Source: Bacteroidota bacterium
Lineage (GTDB): Bacteria > Bacteroidota > Bacteroidia > Bacteroidales > CAIXZF01
Direction: 5' to 3'
DNA: 45,510 nt
Assembly (NCBI GenBank): GCA_022709385.1
Contig: JAKLIX010000024.1
Span: 1-45,510 of the forward strand
The notes under the pieces are model-generated. The model saw nothing but the letters and a program-made list of their open reading frames with translations. It did no database searches and was not told where the DNA came from. The position numbers and the translations under genes are program-made. Shown here piece by piece: positions 26,729-35,856 of the stretch (positions are counted from its first letter, which is position 1; each line of letters begins with the position of its first letter).

Positions 26729-29700
26729 ATGAGCGCAAGAACCTTAGTTTTTTTCTTTATTTTATTGTTTCCATGCCTGTTGAAAGCTCAGGAAACCAAT
26801 GTTTTAAAGACATGGGAGGAGTATCTCAGGGACGAAAACCTGCCGGAACTCAGCGAGCGTGACATAGAAAGGCTGGCAAGAGTGCCGGATCTAAAGCTGC
26901 CTGCCTTGTACAAATCCCCTGCTGCCCCGTTGCTTCCCCAAATGGTCGATAACTCAACCCAGCCTTTTATGAGGCCTGTTTTTCACCAGGTGGCACTGGA
27001 ATGCGGGCAGGCTTCGGGTGTGGGATACGATTTCACTTATGAAATGAATTATAAACGGAATGCTCCGGGAAATGTGGCAACCAATCAATACCCCACGCAT
27101 TTCGTCTGGAATTTTTCCAACAATGGTGCGAGTTGCGGTGTTGGTTTCATGGAAAGCTGGGATATTATTAAAGGGGCCGGAACCGTCAACGTACAGGATT
27201 ACGGCGGCATGAGCACCCTGGGTGCCAACGGCTGGGTTACGGGTTACCAGTTGTATTACAATGCCATGCTGAACCGCGCATCGGATTTTTACGCGATCGA
27301 TGTTAGTACAGAAGAAGGCATCCTTACGCTGAAACACTGGATACACGATCACCTGGAAGGATCTACTGCGGGAGGGGTAGCAACTTTCGGCGGCTATGCC
27401 CTGGTCGGAAACACACTTGCCCCAGGTACACCTGAAGCCGGTTTTTGTGTAACCGTGAACTGGACCACGAGCACCAACCATCAGCTGTGTATCGTAGGCT
27501 ATCATGATTCCATCCGTTACGATTTCAATAATGACGGTTTGTACACCAATGATATCGACATCAACGGCGACGGCATCGTAGACGTCAGAGACTGGGAGAT
27601 TGGCGGGGTAAAATGGGTAAACAGCTTTGGAACCGGGACCGGTACAGGAGGTTACTGCTATACCATGTACAAAAACCTGGCGGATCCCAAGTCCCAGGGA
27701 GGCATCTGGAACAACAGGGTGTATGTGGTTATTCCGAAAGCAGATTACCAACCGCGTCTGACCTATAAAGTGACGGTGAAGCATGATTGCCGCTCAAAGC
27801 TCAAGGTGATGGCCGGCATAAGCATGGACACCACGGCAAACGTACCGGAATATGTGATGGAATTTCCCGTTTTTCATTATCAGGGGGGTGAATACTTCAT
27901 GCAGGGGGGCACTACATCCGAAGCGAACAAAACCCTTGAATTCGGTTTGGACGTTACACCCCTGCTTTCAGCCACCATTCCTGCGGAAAAAGCCCGTTTC
28001 TTTTTAATGATCAATGAAAACGACCTCTATGACCAGGGAACCGGAATCCTGCAGGCTTTTTCGGTGATGGATTATACATCCGGACTGGTGGAAACGCCCT
28101 GTGCAGGCATGCCAGTTCCACTGACCGAACACGGTCTCACCAAGGTTTTTCTCAATAAAACGGTGAATTTTCCGCAGATCAGCATCAACGACATGAGCCT
28201 GCCGGATGCAGCGCTGTATCAGCCATACAGTCACCAGATGAGTGCCTCGGGCGGAACGCCTCCCTACGAATGGCGTCTGGTGCAGGACTACACCGAAAAC
28301 ACCTTTGCCGAAACATACAGCGCATCGGGAACCCAACAACTGTATCCTTCCAATAACAGCGACGGCATTGCCGGGAAGGAGCTGGATTTTCCCTTTCCAT
28401 TTTACGGTACGCCCTATCATAAGGTATATGTGCATGTGGACGGTTACCTGATGTTCGACGGCCAGATGCTTCCATGGCCTTTTATCGTGGATGAAAGAAT
28501 TTACCAGAGAAATACCAGGAACATTTCCCCATTCCTCGGTAAAGCGCAAGTGATCACCACAGGCGACGGAGACGGAATATGGTATTCCGGTTGCCAGGAC
28601 TCCGCCACCATCCGTTGGAAAACCTCCATCAGCGGGATGTCTTCAAGCACCGATATGAACTATTCCGTTACACTTTACCCCGACGGGAAGATCAGTTTTC
28701 GCTACGGAAACATGCTCTTTCCTGATTACCTGATATGGGTTGCGGGAATCGCCAGCGGCGACCTGTTCAATTATAAAGTGGCCTCTTATTCCGGACAACT
28801 TATCGTGAATCAGAATTTAGCAGCAGATTTCACTCCTGATGTCTTTCCTCTCGGCCTGGAACTCTCGAAAAGCGGACTCCTCTCCGGCACCATGATGGAG
28901 CCGTATTATTTCAATCCGATTAAATTTTCTGTCTCCGACAAATTTGATTTCAGGCAAACCAAAGTACTGTCATTCACCACCAGGGGTGTAGAGATCATTC
29001 CCGTGATCACTTCCGGGGGGGACAGCATCATCCAGTATGGCGAAACAACCCAGATCGGGGTCCATATCAAGAATATCGGCCTGCAGACCATTGTGGCTCC
29101 AGAATTCCTGCTGATAGCAACCGATCCCTTTATCAACCTGATCGACAGTACGCTGATCCTTCCGGACCTGGGTCCCGGAGACTCGGTATTTGTCCCTTCT
29201 GCCTACCAGTTCGATGTGTCCCTTTCCGTGCCTGATGCACATCCGCTGGACATGAAGATTTTCACTGTTGACAACAATGACACCCTTGGGCGACGTTTCA
29301 CGCTGACAGCATTTGCTCCCAAACTTGCCATCAGCAGCATTCTTGTGATGGACGCAGGGAACGGTTCGCTCGATCCGGGTGAAACGGCCAATGTGCTGAT
29401 TACCCTCAGCAACCTTGGGGGCGCTTCCGCCACCGGTCTGACCGGAAGCTTCAGCACCACCGATCCCTTCCTCACCATCAATGCGGGTATCGTCAATATC
29501 CCAAGCCTGCCGGCATACGGTTCCGGGACACTGGTGATGAATGTCACGGCAGCAGCAAATGCTCCTGAACAATACCTGGTGCCGGTGCAACTGGTGATGA
29601 ACGGCAATAACCTGGTCAGCCTCAATACCACCTTCTATTTACTGATAGGATACCAGGCAGAGAATTTCGAAACGGGCGATTTCAGCCTGTACAACTGGAA

Positions 29701-30394
29701 CATGGCCGGCAACCAGCCCTGGTTTATTTGCGACAGCCTGCCTTACGAGGGACAGCATTGCGCACAGTCGGGCAATATCAGCGACAACCAGGAATCCATC
29801 CTGTTTGTGGCTTTACAGATTCAAAGTCCGGGGAATGTCGGCTTTTTCAGGAGGGTCAGCTGCGAACCTGATGCCAACAATCATAATTATGACTACCTGG
29901 CCTTTTATATCGACGGGAATGAGAAACAGCGCTGGGACGGCTTCCTCAACTGGGCAGAGACCTTTTATTCAGTTGGAACAGGATATCACACCTTTAAATG
30001 GAACTACCACAAAGATTATTCGGTTTCTTCCGGACAGGATGCCGCATGGATAGACCAGGTAAGTTTCCCGCCATTCGGCGACATCATCACGTTTAACCAG
30101 GAGGAAATCAAGCAGTTGGCAGACGATTTTGTACCTGCACCCAATCCTTTCCGCCACGGCACCAGCTTCTTTTTCTCCCTGGGAAAACCTGAGTCCTTAA
30201 CACTGAGAATTTTTGACATTCAAGGCAGGATGGTGGCCACACTTTTGGATCATGTTCCATTCCCTGCCGGCCTGCACCACACCGACTGGAAGGCCGAAGG
30301 ACCCCAGGGCGATGCCATTGAGCCAGGCATATATATCTATGTATTCTCTACTACAGACAGACACATCAGCGGAAAACTGGTGAAATATGAATGA
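26729..30394 (+). CDS. Large secreted protein with papain-like N-terminal domain and T9SS signal
   Basis: A 1221-residue protein. After a signal peptide (1-21) an N-terminal domain (about 75-335) resembles C1 cysteine peptidases: ECGQASGVGYDF with candidate nucleophile Cys92 and Gln87 before it, NHQLCIVGYHD with His251, and KWVNSFGTG with Asn298. An inserted loop at about 264-290 has two DxNxDG-type calcium-binding repeats (DFNNDG, DINGDG). Then come beta-sandwich domains, among them a putative-Ig region near PPYEWRLV, a CARDB-like repeat and a jelly-roll region. The C-terminal about 85 residues (PAPNPFRHG to GKLVKYE) are a FlgD-like/type A T9SS sorting domain. Catalytic status is inferred; the Gln-Cys spacing is one residue shorter than in papain. 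Confidence 0.85.
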   Translation: MSARTLVFFFILLFPCLLKAQETNVLKTWEEYLRDENLPELSERDIERLARVPDLKLPALYKSPAAPLLPQMVDNSTQPFMRPVFHQVALECGQASGVGYDFTYEMNYKRNAPGNVATNQYPTHFVWNFSNNGASCGVGFMESWDIIKGAGTVNVQDYGGMSTLGANGWVTGYQLYYNAMLNRASDFYAIDVSTEEGILTLKHWIHDHLEGSTAGGVATFGGYALVGNTLAPGTPEAGFCVTVNWTTSTNHQLCIVGYHDSIRYDFNNDGLYTNDIDINGDGIVDVRDWEIGGVKWVNSFGTGTGTGGYCYTMYKNLADPKSQGGIWNNRVYVVIPKADYQPRLTYKVTVKHDCRSKLKVMAGISMDTTANVPEYVMEFPVFHYQGGEYFMQGGTTSEANKTLEFGLDVTPLLSATIPAEKARFFLMINENDLYDQGTGILQAFSVMDYTSGLVETPCAGMPVPLTEHGLTKVFLNKTVNFPQISINDMSLPDAALYQPYSHQMSASGGTPPYEWRLVQDYTENTFAETYSASGTQQLYPSNNSDGIAGKELDFPFPFYGTPYHKVYVHVDGYLMFDGQMLPWPFIVDERIYQRNTRNISPFLGKAQVITTGDGDGIWYSGCQDSATIRWKTSISGMSSSTDMNYSVTLYPDGKISFRYGNMLFPDYLIWVAGIASGDLFNYKVASYSGQLIVNQNLAADFTPDVFPLGLELSKSGLLSGTMMEPYYFNPIKFSVSDKFDFRQTKVLSFTTRGVEIIPVITSGGDSIIQYGETTQIGVHIKNIGLQTIVAPEFLLIATDPFINLIDSTLILPDLGPGDSVFVPSAYQFDVSLSVPDAHPLDMKIFTVDNNDTLGRRFTLTAFAPKLAISSILVMDAGNGSLDPGETANVLITLSNLGGASATGLTGSFSTTDPFLTINAGIVNIPSLPAYGSGTLVMNVTAAANAPEQYLVPVQLVMNGNNLVSLNTTFYLLIGYQAENFETGDFSLYNWNMAGNQPWFICDSLPYEGQHCAQSGNISDNQESILFVALQIQSPGNVGFFRRVSCEPDANNHNYDYLAFYIDGNEKQRWDGFLNWAETFYSVGTGYHTFKWNYHKDYSVSSGQDAAWIDQVSFPPFGDIITFNQEEIKQLADDFVPAPNPFRHGTSFFFSLGKPESLTLRIFDIQGRMVATLLDHVPFPAGLHHTDWKAEGPQGDAIEPGIYIYVFSTTDRHISGKLVKYE

Positions 30395-30412
30395 TGTTTT
30401 CGGAAATCATTA

Positions 30413-31882
30413 ATGAAACTGCGAAAGTTCCTGTTTTTCAGTCTTGTCCTCTTTCTCCTGCTCCCTGCGCTGCAACGAGGCCTGCAAATTTTCAGCATTC
30501 CGCCGCTCCAGGGTGATTTCAAGCTGGCATCCAAGCCGGAATTCTCCCAGGAAACCTGGAATTCAGGAGAATACCAGCAAGCGTATCAGGCATTTGCCGA
30601 GAGCCGCATCGGATTCAGAAACATCCTGATCCGTTTGTTCAACCAACTGGATTTTTCGCTTTTCAACATCGCCCACGCAAGAGGTGTGATTGAAGGAAAA
30701 GAAGGTCAATTGTTCGAGACAGAGTATATCAGGGCATATCTCGGAGGTGACTTTATCGGCTATACGGCCATTGAAAAGAAACTGCGCCGTTTGAAGTACG
30801 TCGCCCGCAAGCTGAAAGAAGACAACACCGACCTGGTACTGATCTTCGAACCCGGCAAGGCTTCTTTTTATCCTGAACTGATCCCGGAAGAATACTACCG
30901 TCTTTATCCCGGCAAACCCACCAATTATGAGGTTTTCAAGGATATGGCCGACAGTCTTGAAATACAGCACATTGACTTCAACCGCTATTTTAAATCACTG
31001 AAGGGCCATGTTCCCCACCCTTTGTTTCCTCCAACGGGTATCCACTGGAGTGAATATGGGATGTGGTTTGCCGCTGATTCCCTGGTGCGATATATGGAAA
31101 ACCTCAGATCCATTGATCTGCCGGAGATGGAATGCGACAGTTTCATTATCAGGGAGCGGGCAAAGGACTGTGATTATGACGCAGCCGCCGCCCTTAATCT
31201 GTTGTGGCGTTTATCGCATCCTCCATATGCCTATCCGCAGATCAGTTTTCCGGAGAAGCCCGGCCGGAAAAAAATCTCTGTGCTGGCCGTCGGTGACAGT
31301 TATTACTGGAATATCTACAATACCGGGCTGCCGGAAAAACTCTTCAGCAACCAGGCTTTTTGGTATTTCAATGCCCTGGTGTACCCGGATTCATATTTGG
31401 GTGAAAAAAAAGTGGAAACCCTGGACGTTTTTGAAGAGGCAAAAAAACAGGATGTGATCCTGCTGATGGTGACCGAGCGGTTTTTATACAAGTTTGACTG
31501 GGGTTTCATCGATCAGCTCTATGCCAGACTTGCTCCGGAACTCATTGAGGATTTACCGTATTTATATCAATGCAGTGTCAGGCAGTTCAGCGACTGGTTT
31601 GACATGGTGGCCGGAAAGGCAGAAAAGCAAGGTCGCAGGCTGGAAGAACAGATCAATCTGGACGCGATGTATGTTTTACAGCAGGAACATCCCGACCTGG
31701 TTCAATACTACACCGATACCGCCGGGATGAGAATGCAGTTTGACATGATCAGCCGGGATACGGCGGCTATGAGGAAAATCAGAAACAATCCCTGGTATCT
31801 CCGCGAAGAAGACATGATTTGGCAGATAGCCATGGCCAGGGCAGCGAACAAGCCTCACTTCCTGGCATTGATGACCTGGTAA
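30413..31882 (+). CDS. AlgX/AlgJ-like SGNH-fold protein (putative O-acetyltransferase)
   Basis: A 489-residue protein with an N-terminal membrane anchor or signal (6-20). The SGNH-type motifs are GDSYY (294-298, nucleophile Ser296) and a D/G-x-HW element TGIHWSEYG (208-216, His211), as in alginate O-acetyltransferases AlgJ and AlgX. Such proteins normally work with a membrane MBOAT acetyl donor (AlgI), which is absent here; the partner may lie elsewhere. It follows the papain-like T9SS gene after 18 bp and may be co-transcribed. Its 3' end overlaps the convergent LysM gene by 28 bp. Confidence 0.75.
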   Translation: MKLRKFLFFSLVLFLLLPALQRGLQIFSIPPLQGDFKLASKPEFSQETWNSGEYQQAYQAFAESRIGFRNILIRLFNQLDFSLFNIAHARGVIEGKEGQLFETEYIRAYLGGDFIGYTAIEKKLRRLKYVARKLKEDNTDLVLIFEPGKASFYPELIPEEYYRLYPGKPTNYEVFKDMADSLEIQHIDFNRYFKSLKGHVPHPLFPPTGIHWSEYGMWFAADSLVRYMENLRSIDLPEMECDSFIIRERAKDCDYDAAAALNLLWRLSHPPYAYPQISFPEKPGRKKISVLAVGDSYYWNIYNTGLPEKLFSNQAFWYFNALVYPDSYLGEKKVETLDVFEEAKKQDVILLMVTERFLYKFDWGFIDQLYARLAPELIEDLPYLYQCSVRQFSDWFDMVAGKAEKQGRRLEEQINLDAMYVLQQEHPDLVQYYTDTAGMRMQFDMISRDTAAMRKIRNNPWYLREEDMIWQIAMARAANKPHFLALMTW

Positions 31883-33306
31883 TTTTCGAACTGGTAGATA
31901 TTCAGCCAGTGATTCTCGTATCCGTCATCGCCCGTGCGGTCAAGGATAAAACGGCTTTGCAGTCCTTCGTACCTGTACTTCGGAATGCAACGGATAAAAT
32001 CGCGGTCATAATAAAGGAAAGCGGAAAGGAAATAATATCCCACATCAAAGCCCTGGAACGCAAGCTCTTGGGGTTCAGTTTTATACTTTTCCCTGAACTG
32101 CATCACGAATTGCTTCACGGGAGCCGTCGTGTAATCCACAAAGCTGGTACTGAAGGAATGGAAATTCAGATCCACCAGGGTTGCCGATTCCACACTCTTG
32201 AAGTCGAGCCAGCCGGGCATCCCGAATACCATGAATGAATGTACCTGCGACCAGTTCCTGATCTGCCTGAGCACACTGACCACAAATAATTCATCATTGG
32301 TCAGCACGACGACCACATTCTTCGATTTTCCCGCAATCAGTCCGGGTATCTTGTACAGGTTCTTCTCCCCTGAAAACTGGTAAATATTAGCGGTATCGCG
32401 ATGCTGCAGCACATAGGCATTTACAATCTCCCTGTAAATCATCTGCATGCTTCGCTTCTCCGTTTCTTTCCCGCTGTTGAGCATCAGGATGACACATTCC
32501 GAATAGCGGCGTGTGATAAATGCTGCAATCTGCTGCGCCATCACCTGCACGCTCGGGTTCACAAGGAATACCAGCGGATTGTTTTCGATATGATTTCTTT
32601 TATTGCTCAGCGGATTGACCAGCGGGATTTGATGTTGCCTGCAGAACATGGCCACTTCATGAAAACTCTGACCGTACAAAAGGCCAATCATCAGGTCCAT
32701 CTTTCTGAAAACCGGATCCCGAAGCAGCTTCCTGGTTTTCAACGAGTCATCGTCCACATCATATACATGGATATTTACAGAGAGTCCCATGTTCACCAGG
32801 GAATCCACGGCCATGAGAAAGCCCTCATAGAACTGGATGAAACGCAGCGGTTTTATTTCCTTTTCATTCGTCGGATCATACGCTTCAGAAGGGATACTGT
32901 CGATATCCGACAGGTATAGCGGCATCAGCAGGGCAAGATTCAGGGGTCCCCGGTGAAAGCCCTGTTCACAGGGCATTTCAGGTTCGCCAACCCCTTTCCC
33001 GGCCATGTTCACTGTTGTATCCGTGTTACCGGGAACAATGCGGATCTTGACCGGCTGGGGGATATACAGGTATTGTCCGGCCTTCATACCTTTCTTTACA
33101 TCGGGATTATACTGGTATATCGTATCCAGCGGCACTTCATAAGTTTTGGAAATGGCATACAGGGTTTGCCCCTTCAGAACGAAATGGAGATAGAAAGTCC
33201 GCCCGTTCATCTCCCTGGTTTCGACCGAACGCTTAAAACCGGGATGCTGACCGGCTGCAAACAGCGGGAAACACAGCAAAACAGCAAAACAGATCCGCTT
33301 TGTCAT
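31855..33306 (-). CDS. LysM domain fused to a periplasmic receptor-like domain
   Basis: A 483-residue exported protein with signal peptide (1-19), one LysM domain (about 42-83; GQTLYAISKTYEVPLDTIYQYNPDV) for peptidoglycan binding, and a C-terminal region (about 115-483) resembling type I periplasmic binding proteins of the amino-acid ABC/LivJ class. LysM plus PBP1-like fusions are common in Bacteroidota and are thought to act at the cell wall rather than in transport; the ligand is unknown. It starts nine bases after guaA ends and is probably co-transcribed with it. Confidence 0.85.
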   Translation of the reverse strand: MTKRICFAVLLCFPLFAAGQHPGFKRSVETREMNGRTFYLHFVLKGQTLYAISKTYEVPLDTIYQYNPDVKKGMKAGQYLYIPQPVKIRIVPGNTDTTVNMAGKGVGEPEMPCEQGFHRGPLNLALLMPLYLSDIDSIPSEAYDPTNEKEIKPLRFIQFYEGFLMAVDSLVNMGLSVNIHVYDVDDDSLKTRKLLRDPVFRKMDLMIGLLYGQSFHEVAMFCRQHQIPLVNPLSNKRNHIENNPLVFLVNPSVQVMAQQIAAFITRRYSECVILMLNSGKETEKRSMQMIYREIVNAYVLQHRDTANIYQFSGEKNLYKIPGLIAGKSKNVVVVLTNDELFVVSVLRQIRNWSQVHSFMVFGMPGWLDFKSVESATLVDLNFHSFSTSFVDYTTAPVKQFVMQFREKYKTEPQELAFQGFDVGYYFLSAFLYYDRDFIRCIPKYRYEGLQSRFILDRTGDDGYENHWLNIYQFENYQVINARK

Positions 33307-33315
33307 AATCCAGGC

Positions 33316-34845
33316 TTATTCCCATTCGATGGTGGCCGGAGGTTTGGAACTGATGTCGTACACCACGCGGTTAACTCCTTTTACTTTATTGATGATCTCA
33401 TTAGACACGGAAGCAAGAAAATCGTGGGGAAGCCTGGCCCAGTCGGCGGTCATTCCGTCCACCGAAGTCACCGCCCTGAGTACGACCGTATTTTCATAGG
33501 TCCTTTCATCTCCCATGACTCCCACCGACTGTACCGGCAGCAAGACAGCAAAGGCCTGCCAGACTTCATCGTAGAGCGCGGAATTCTTTAATGCATTGAT
33601 ATACAAGTAGTCGACCTCCTGCAAAAGCTGCACTTTTTCTCTGCTGACATCACTCAGTATGCGGATTCCGAGCCCGGGCCCCGGAAAAGGATGCCTGTTG
33701 AGAATTTCCGGTTTCATTTTCAGCGCCCGCCCCACCCTTCTTACCTCGTCTTTAAACAAAGTATTCAGTGGTTCAACAACTTTAAGGTGCATATATTCCG
33801 GCAAACCACCCACATTATGGTGCGATTTTATGGTGGCGGAGGGGCCTTTCACACTCACCGACTCGATGACATCCGGATAAATCGTACCCTGACCGAGCCA
33901 TTTGACTTCCTGTATGCGATGCGCTTCCCTGTCGAAAACTTCAATGAACTTCCGGCCGATGATCTTGCGTTTCTGCTCAGGATCGATGACATTGCGCAAT
34001 GCATCAAGGAATTCGGCTGAAGCATCCACGCCATGTACATTCAGATCCATGCTCTTATAAGACTGCAGCACATCCTGAAATTCATTTCTCCGCAGGAGCC
34101 CATTGTCAATGAAAATACAATGAAGATTCGGTCCGATCGCTTGCTGGATGAGGGTTGCGGCAACAGACGAATCAACTCCCCCCGATAAACCCATCACCAC
34201 TTTGTCGTTGCCCAGCTTCTCCTTCAATTCCTTCACGCTTGTTTCAATGAAGGAGGCCGGGGTCCACTGCTGGCTGCATCCACAGATATCCACCACAAAA
34301 TTTTTCAGCAGTTTCATTCCTTCGCTGCTGTGATACACCTCAGGATGGAACTGTATGCCATAGGTCTGTTCTCCTTTCACCTGATAAGCAGCGACCTCCA
34401 CCCCGGCAGTACTCGCGATGATTTCAAATGATGCAGGGACGGAGCGGATCGTATCCCCGTGCGACATCCACACCTGGCTATCCTGCATCACATGCCGCAA
34501 GAGGGGATTTTCTATGGCTTTGACACTGAGATGAGCACGCCCGTATTCCCTGCTGCTGGAAGCCATCACGTCGCCCCCGGCCTGAAGGGCGATCATCTGG
34601 GCGCCGTAACAAACTCCGAGCAGCGGAACCCGGCCTTTCAGCGCTGTAAGATCAAGGGCGGGTGATCCTTCATCTCTCACCGAAAAAGGACTGCCGCTCA
34701 GGATTACTCCGCGGATATTCCCGGAAGGAGAAGGATAATGATGAAAGGGATGTATTTCGCAATACACGTTCAGTTCACGTACACGCCTGGCTATCAGTTG
34801 CGTGTATTGAGAGCCGAAATCCAGGATCAGGATGCATTCTTCCAT
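33316..34845 (-). CDS. guaA: GMP synthase (glutamine-hydrolysing)
   Basis: Converts XMP to GMP with glutamine as ammonia donor. The glutamine amidotransferase domain has Cys79 ([10 protein letters not shown]), His167 and Glu169 (FHPEVYH). The ATP pyrophosphatase domain begins at about residue 205, with P-loop SGGVDSSV (221-228). The C-terminal dimerisation domain ends in KPPATIEWE, as is standard. A TATCTTTG box ends only four bases before the ATG, so the mRNA may be leaderless. Followed closely by the LysM-receptor gene. Confidence 0.97.
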   Translation of the reverse strand: MEECILILDFGSQYTQLIARRVRELNVYCEIHPFHHYPSPSGNIRGVILSGSPFSVRDEGSPALDLTALKGRVPLLGVCYGAQMIALQAGGDVMASSSREYGRAHLSVKAIENPLLRHVMQDSQVWMSHGDTIRSVPASFEIIASTAGVEVAAYQVKGEQTYGIQFHPEVYHSSEGMKLLKNFVVDICGCSQQWTPASFIETSVKELKEKLGNDKVVMGLSGGVDSSVAATLIQQAIGPNLHCIFIDNGLLRRNEFQDVLQSYKSMDLNVHGVDASAEFLDALRNVIDPEQKRKIIGRKFIEVFDREAHRIQEVKWLGQGTIYPDVIESVSVKGPSATIKSHHNVGGLPEYMHLKVVEPLNTLFKDEVRRVGRALKMKPEILNRHPFPGPGLGIRILSDVSREKVQLLQEVDYLYINALKNSALYDEVWQAFAVLLPVQSVGVMGDERTYENTVVLRAVTSVDGMTADWARLPHDFLASVSNEIINKVKGVNRVVYDISSKPPATIEWE

Positions 34846-34849
34846 GTGT

Positions 34850-34857
34850 CAAAGATA
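34850..34857 (-). promoter_or_regulatory. -7 box (TATCTTTG) four bases before the guaA ATG
   Basis: Exact TAnnTTTG match on the minus strand. With this spacing the predicted transcript would begin at or within a base or two of the start codon. Confidence 0.5.
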
Positions 34858-34910
34858 ATCGAATTTGTCAATGGCCAAGCGCACAAACGTCTTCTGCCAC
34901 CATATTTTGA

Positions 34911-34918
34911 TACCTTTG
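34911..34918 (+). promoter_or_regulatory. -7 box (TACCTTTG) five bases before the EamA gene
   Basis: Exact TAnnTTTG match, with the ATG of the transporter at 34924. It implies a leaderless transcript for the EamA/AlbA_2/AraC run. Confidence 0.5.
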
Positions 34919-34923
34919 CCGGC

Positions 34924-35856
34924 ATGCATGCGCACAGTCACCGGAGAACTGCTTACCTGCTGGCCGCAGTGACCATCCTCTGCTGGTCTACCATGGGTTC
35001 GGCATTCAAGCTGACCCTGCAGCACATGAATTATCAGACGCTGGTATTCCTGAGTGCGTTCGCATCACTGGCCGGTTTGGGCATCTTTCTTGCCGTAACC
35101 GGAAAGTTCCGGCTGGTGGCAAAGGCAGCCGTTAAGGACTGGACTTCTTCGGCCCTGCTGGGCTTACTGAATCCTTTCGCTTATTATCTCATTCTCTTCA
35201 AGGCCTACTCCCTCATTCCGGCCCAGGAAGCCGTCGCACTGAACTACACCTGGCCGCTGGTTCTTGTCATCCTGTCGATTCCCATGCTTGGACAGAAAAT
35301 CAGGCCGCTCTCGGTGCTGGCCATCGGCCTGAGTTTTGCAGGAGCCCTGGTGGTGGTGAGCAAGGGTGATCTTCGGCTCATTTCCCTATCCAATCCTACA
35401 GGCAGCCTGCTTGCATTCATCAGTTCCTTTGTATGGGCATTTTACTGGATATTAAACGTGAAAGATAAAAGAGAAGCCGGAGTGAAGCTTTTCATGAATT
35501 TCATTTTCGGAAGCACATATGCTTTCCTCCTCATCCTCTACACAGGGATTGACGCGGACTTTTCGATGAAAGCCCTTGGAGGAGCAGCCTACATCGGTCT
35601 TTTTGAAATGGGATTCACCTTCCTATTCTGGCTCAGGGCGCTTGAATTGTCGGACAATACCGCCCGGATCACGCGCCTTGTTTACATCTCGCCTTTCCTG
35701 TCGATGCTGCTGATCCGCCTGCTGGTGGGTGAAACCATCGTTCCTGCTACCATCGCGGGCCTTGCCATGATCATCGGCGGGATCATCTGGGAAGAGATCG
35801 TTCAGAACAGATCAGAAAACAAAGCCTTATCCTTATCTAACAAGCGGACAACATGA
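34924..35856 (+). CDS. DMT-superfamily (EamA) transporter
   Basis: A 310-residue inner-membrane protein with about ten hydrophobic helices in two EamA repeats (about 10-140 and 155-290). Such proteins export or import small metabolites; the substrate is not predictable. I chose the ATG at 34924 (MHAHSHRRTAYLL) because the first membrane helix follows at once, and the longer frame would extend through guaA's promoter. Its end overlaps the start of the AlbA_2 protein (ATGA). Confidence 0.88.
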   Translation: MHAHSHRRTAYLLAAVTILCWSTMGSAFKLTLQHMNYQTLVFLSAFASLAGLGIFLAVTGKFRLVAKAAVKDWTSSALLGLLNPFAYYLILFKAYSLIPAQEAVALNYTWPLVLVILSIPMLGQKIRPLSVLAIGLSFAGALVVVSKGDLRLISLSNPTGSLLAFISSFVWAFYWILNVKDKREAGVKLFMNFIFGSTYAFLLILYTGIDADFSMKALGGAAYIGLFEMGFTFLFWLRALELSDNTARITRLVYISPFLSMLLIRLLVGETIVPATIAGLAMIIGGIIWEEIVQNRSENKALSLSNKRTT

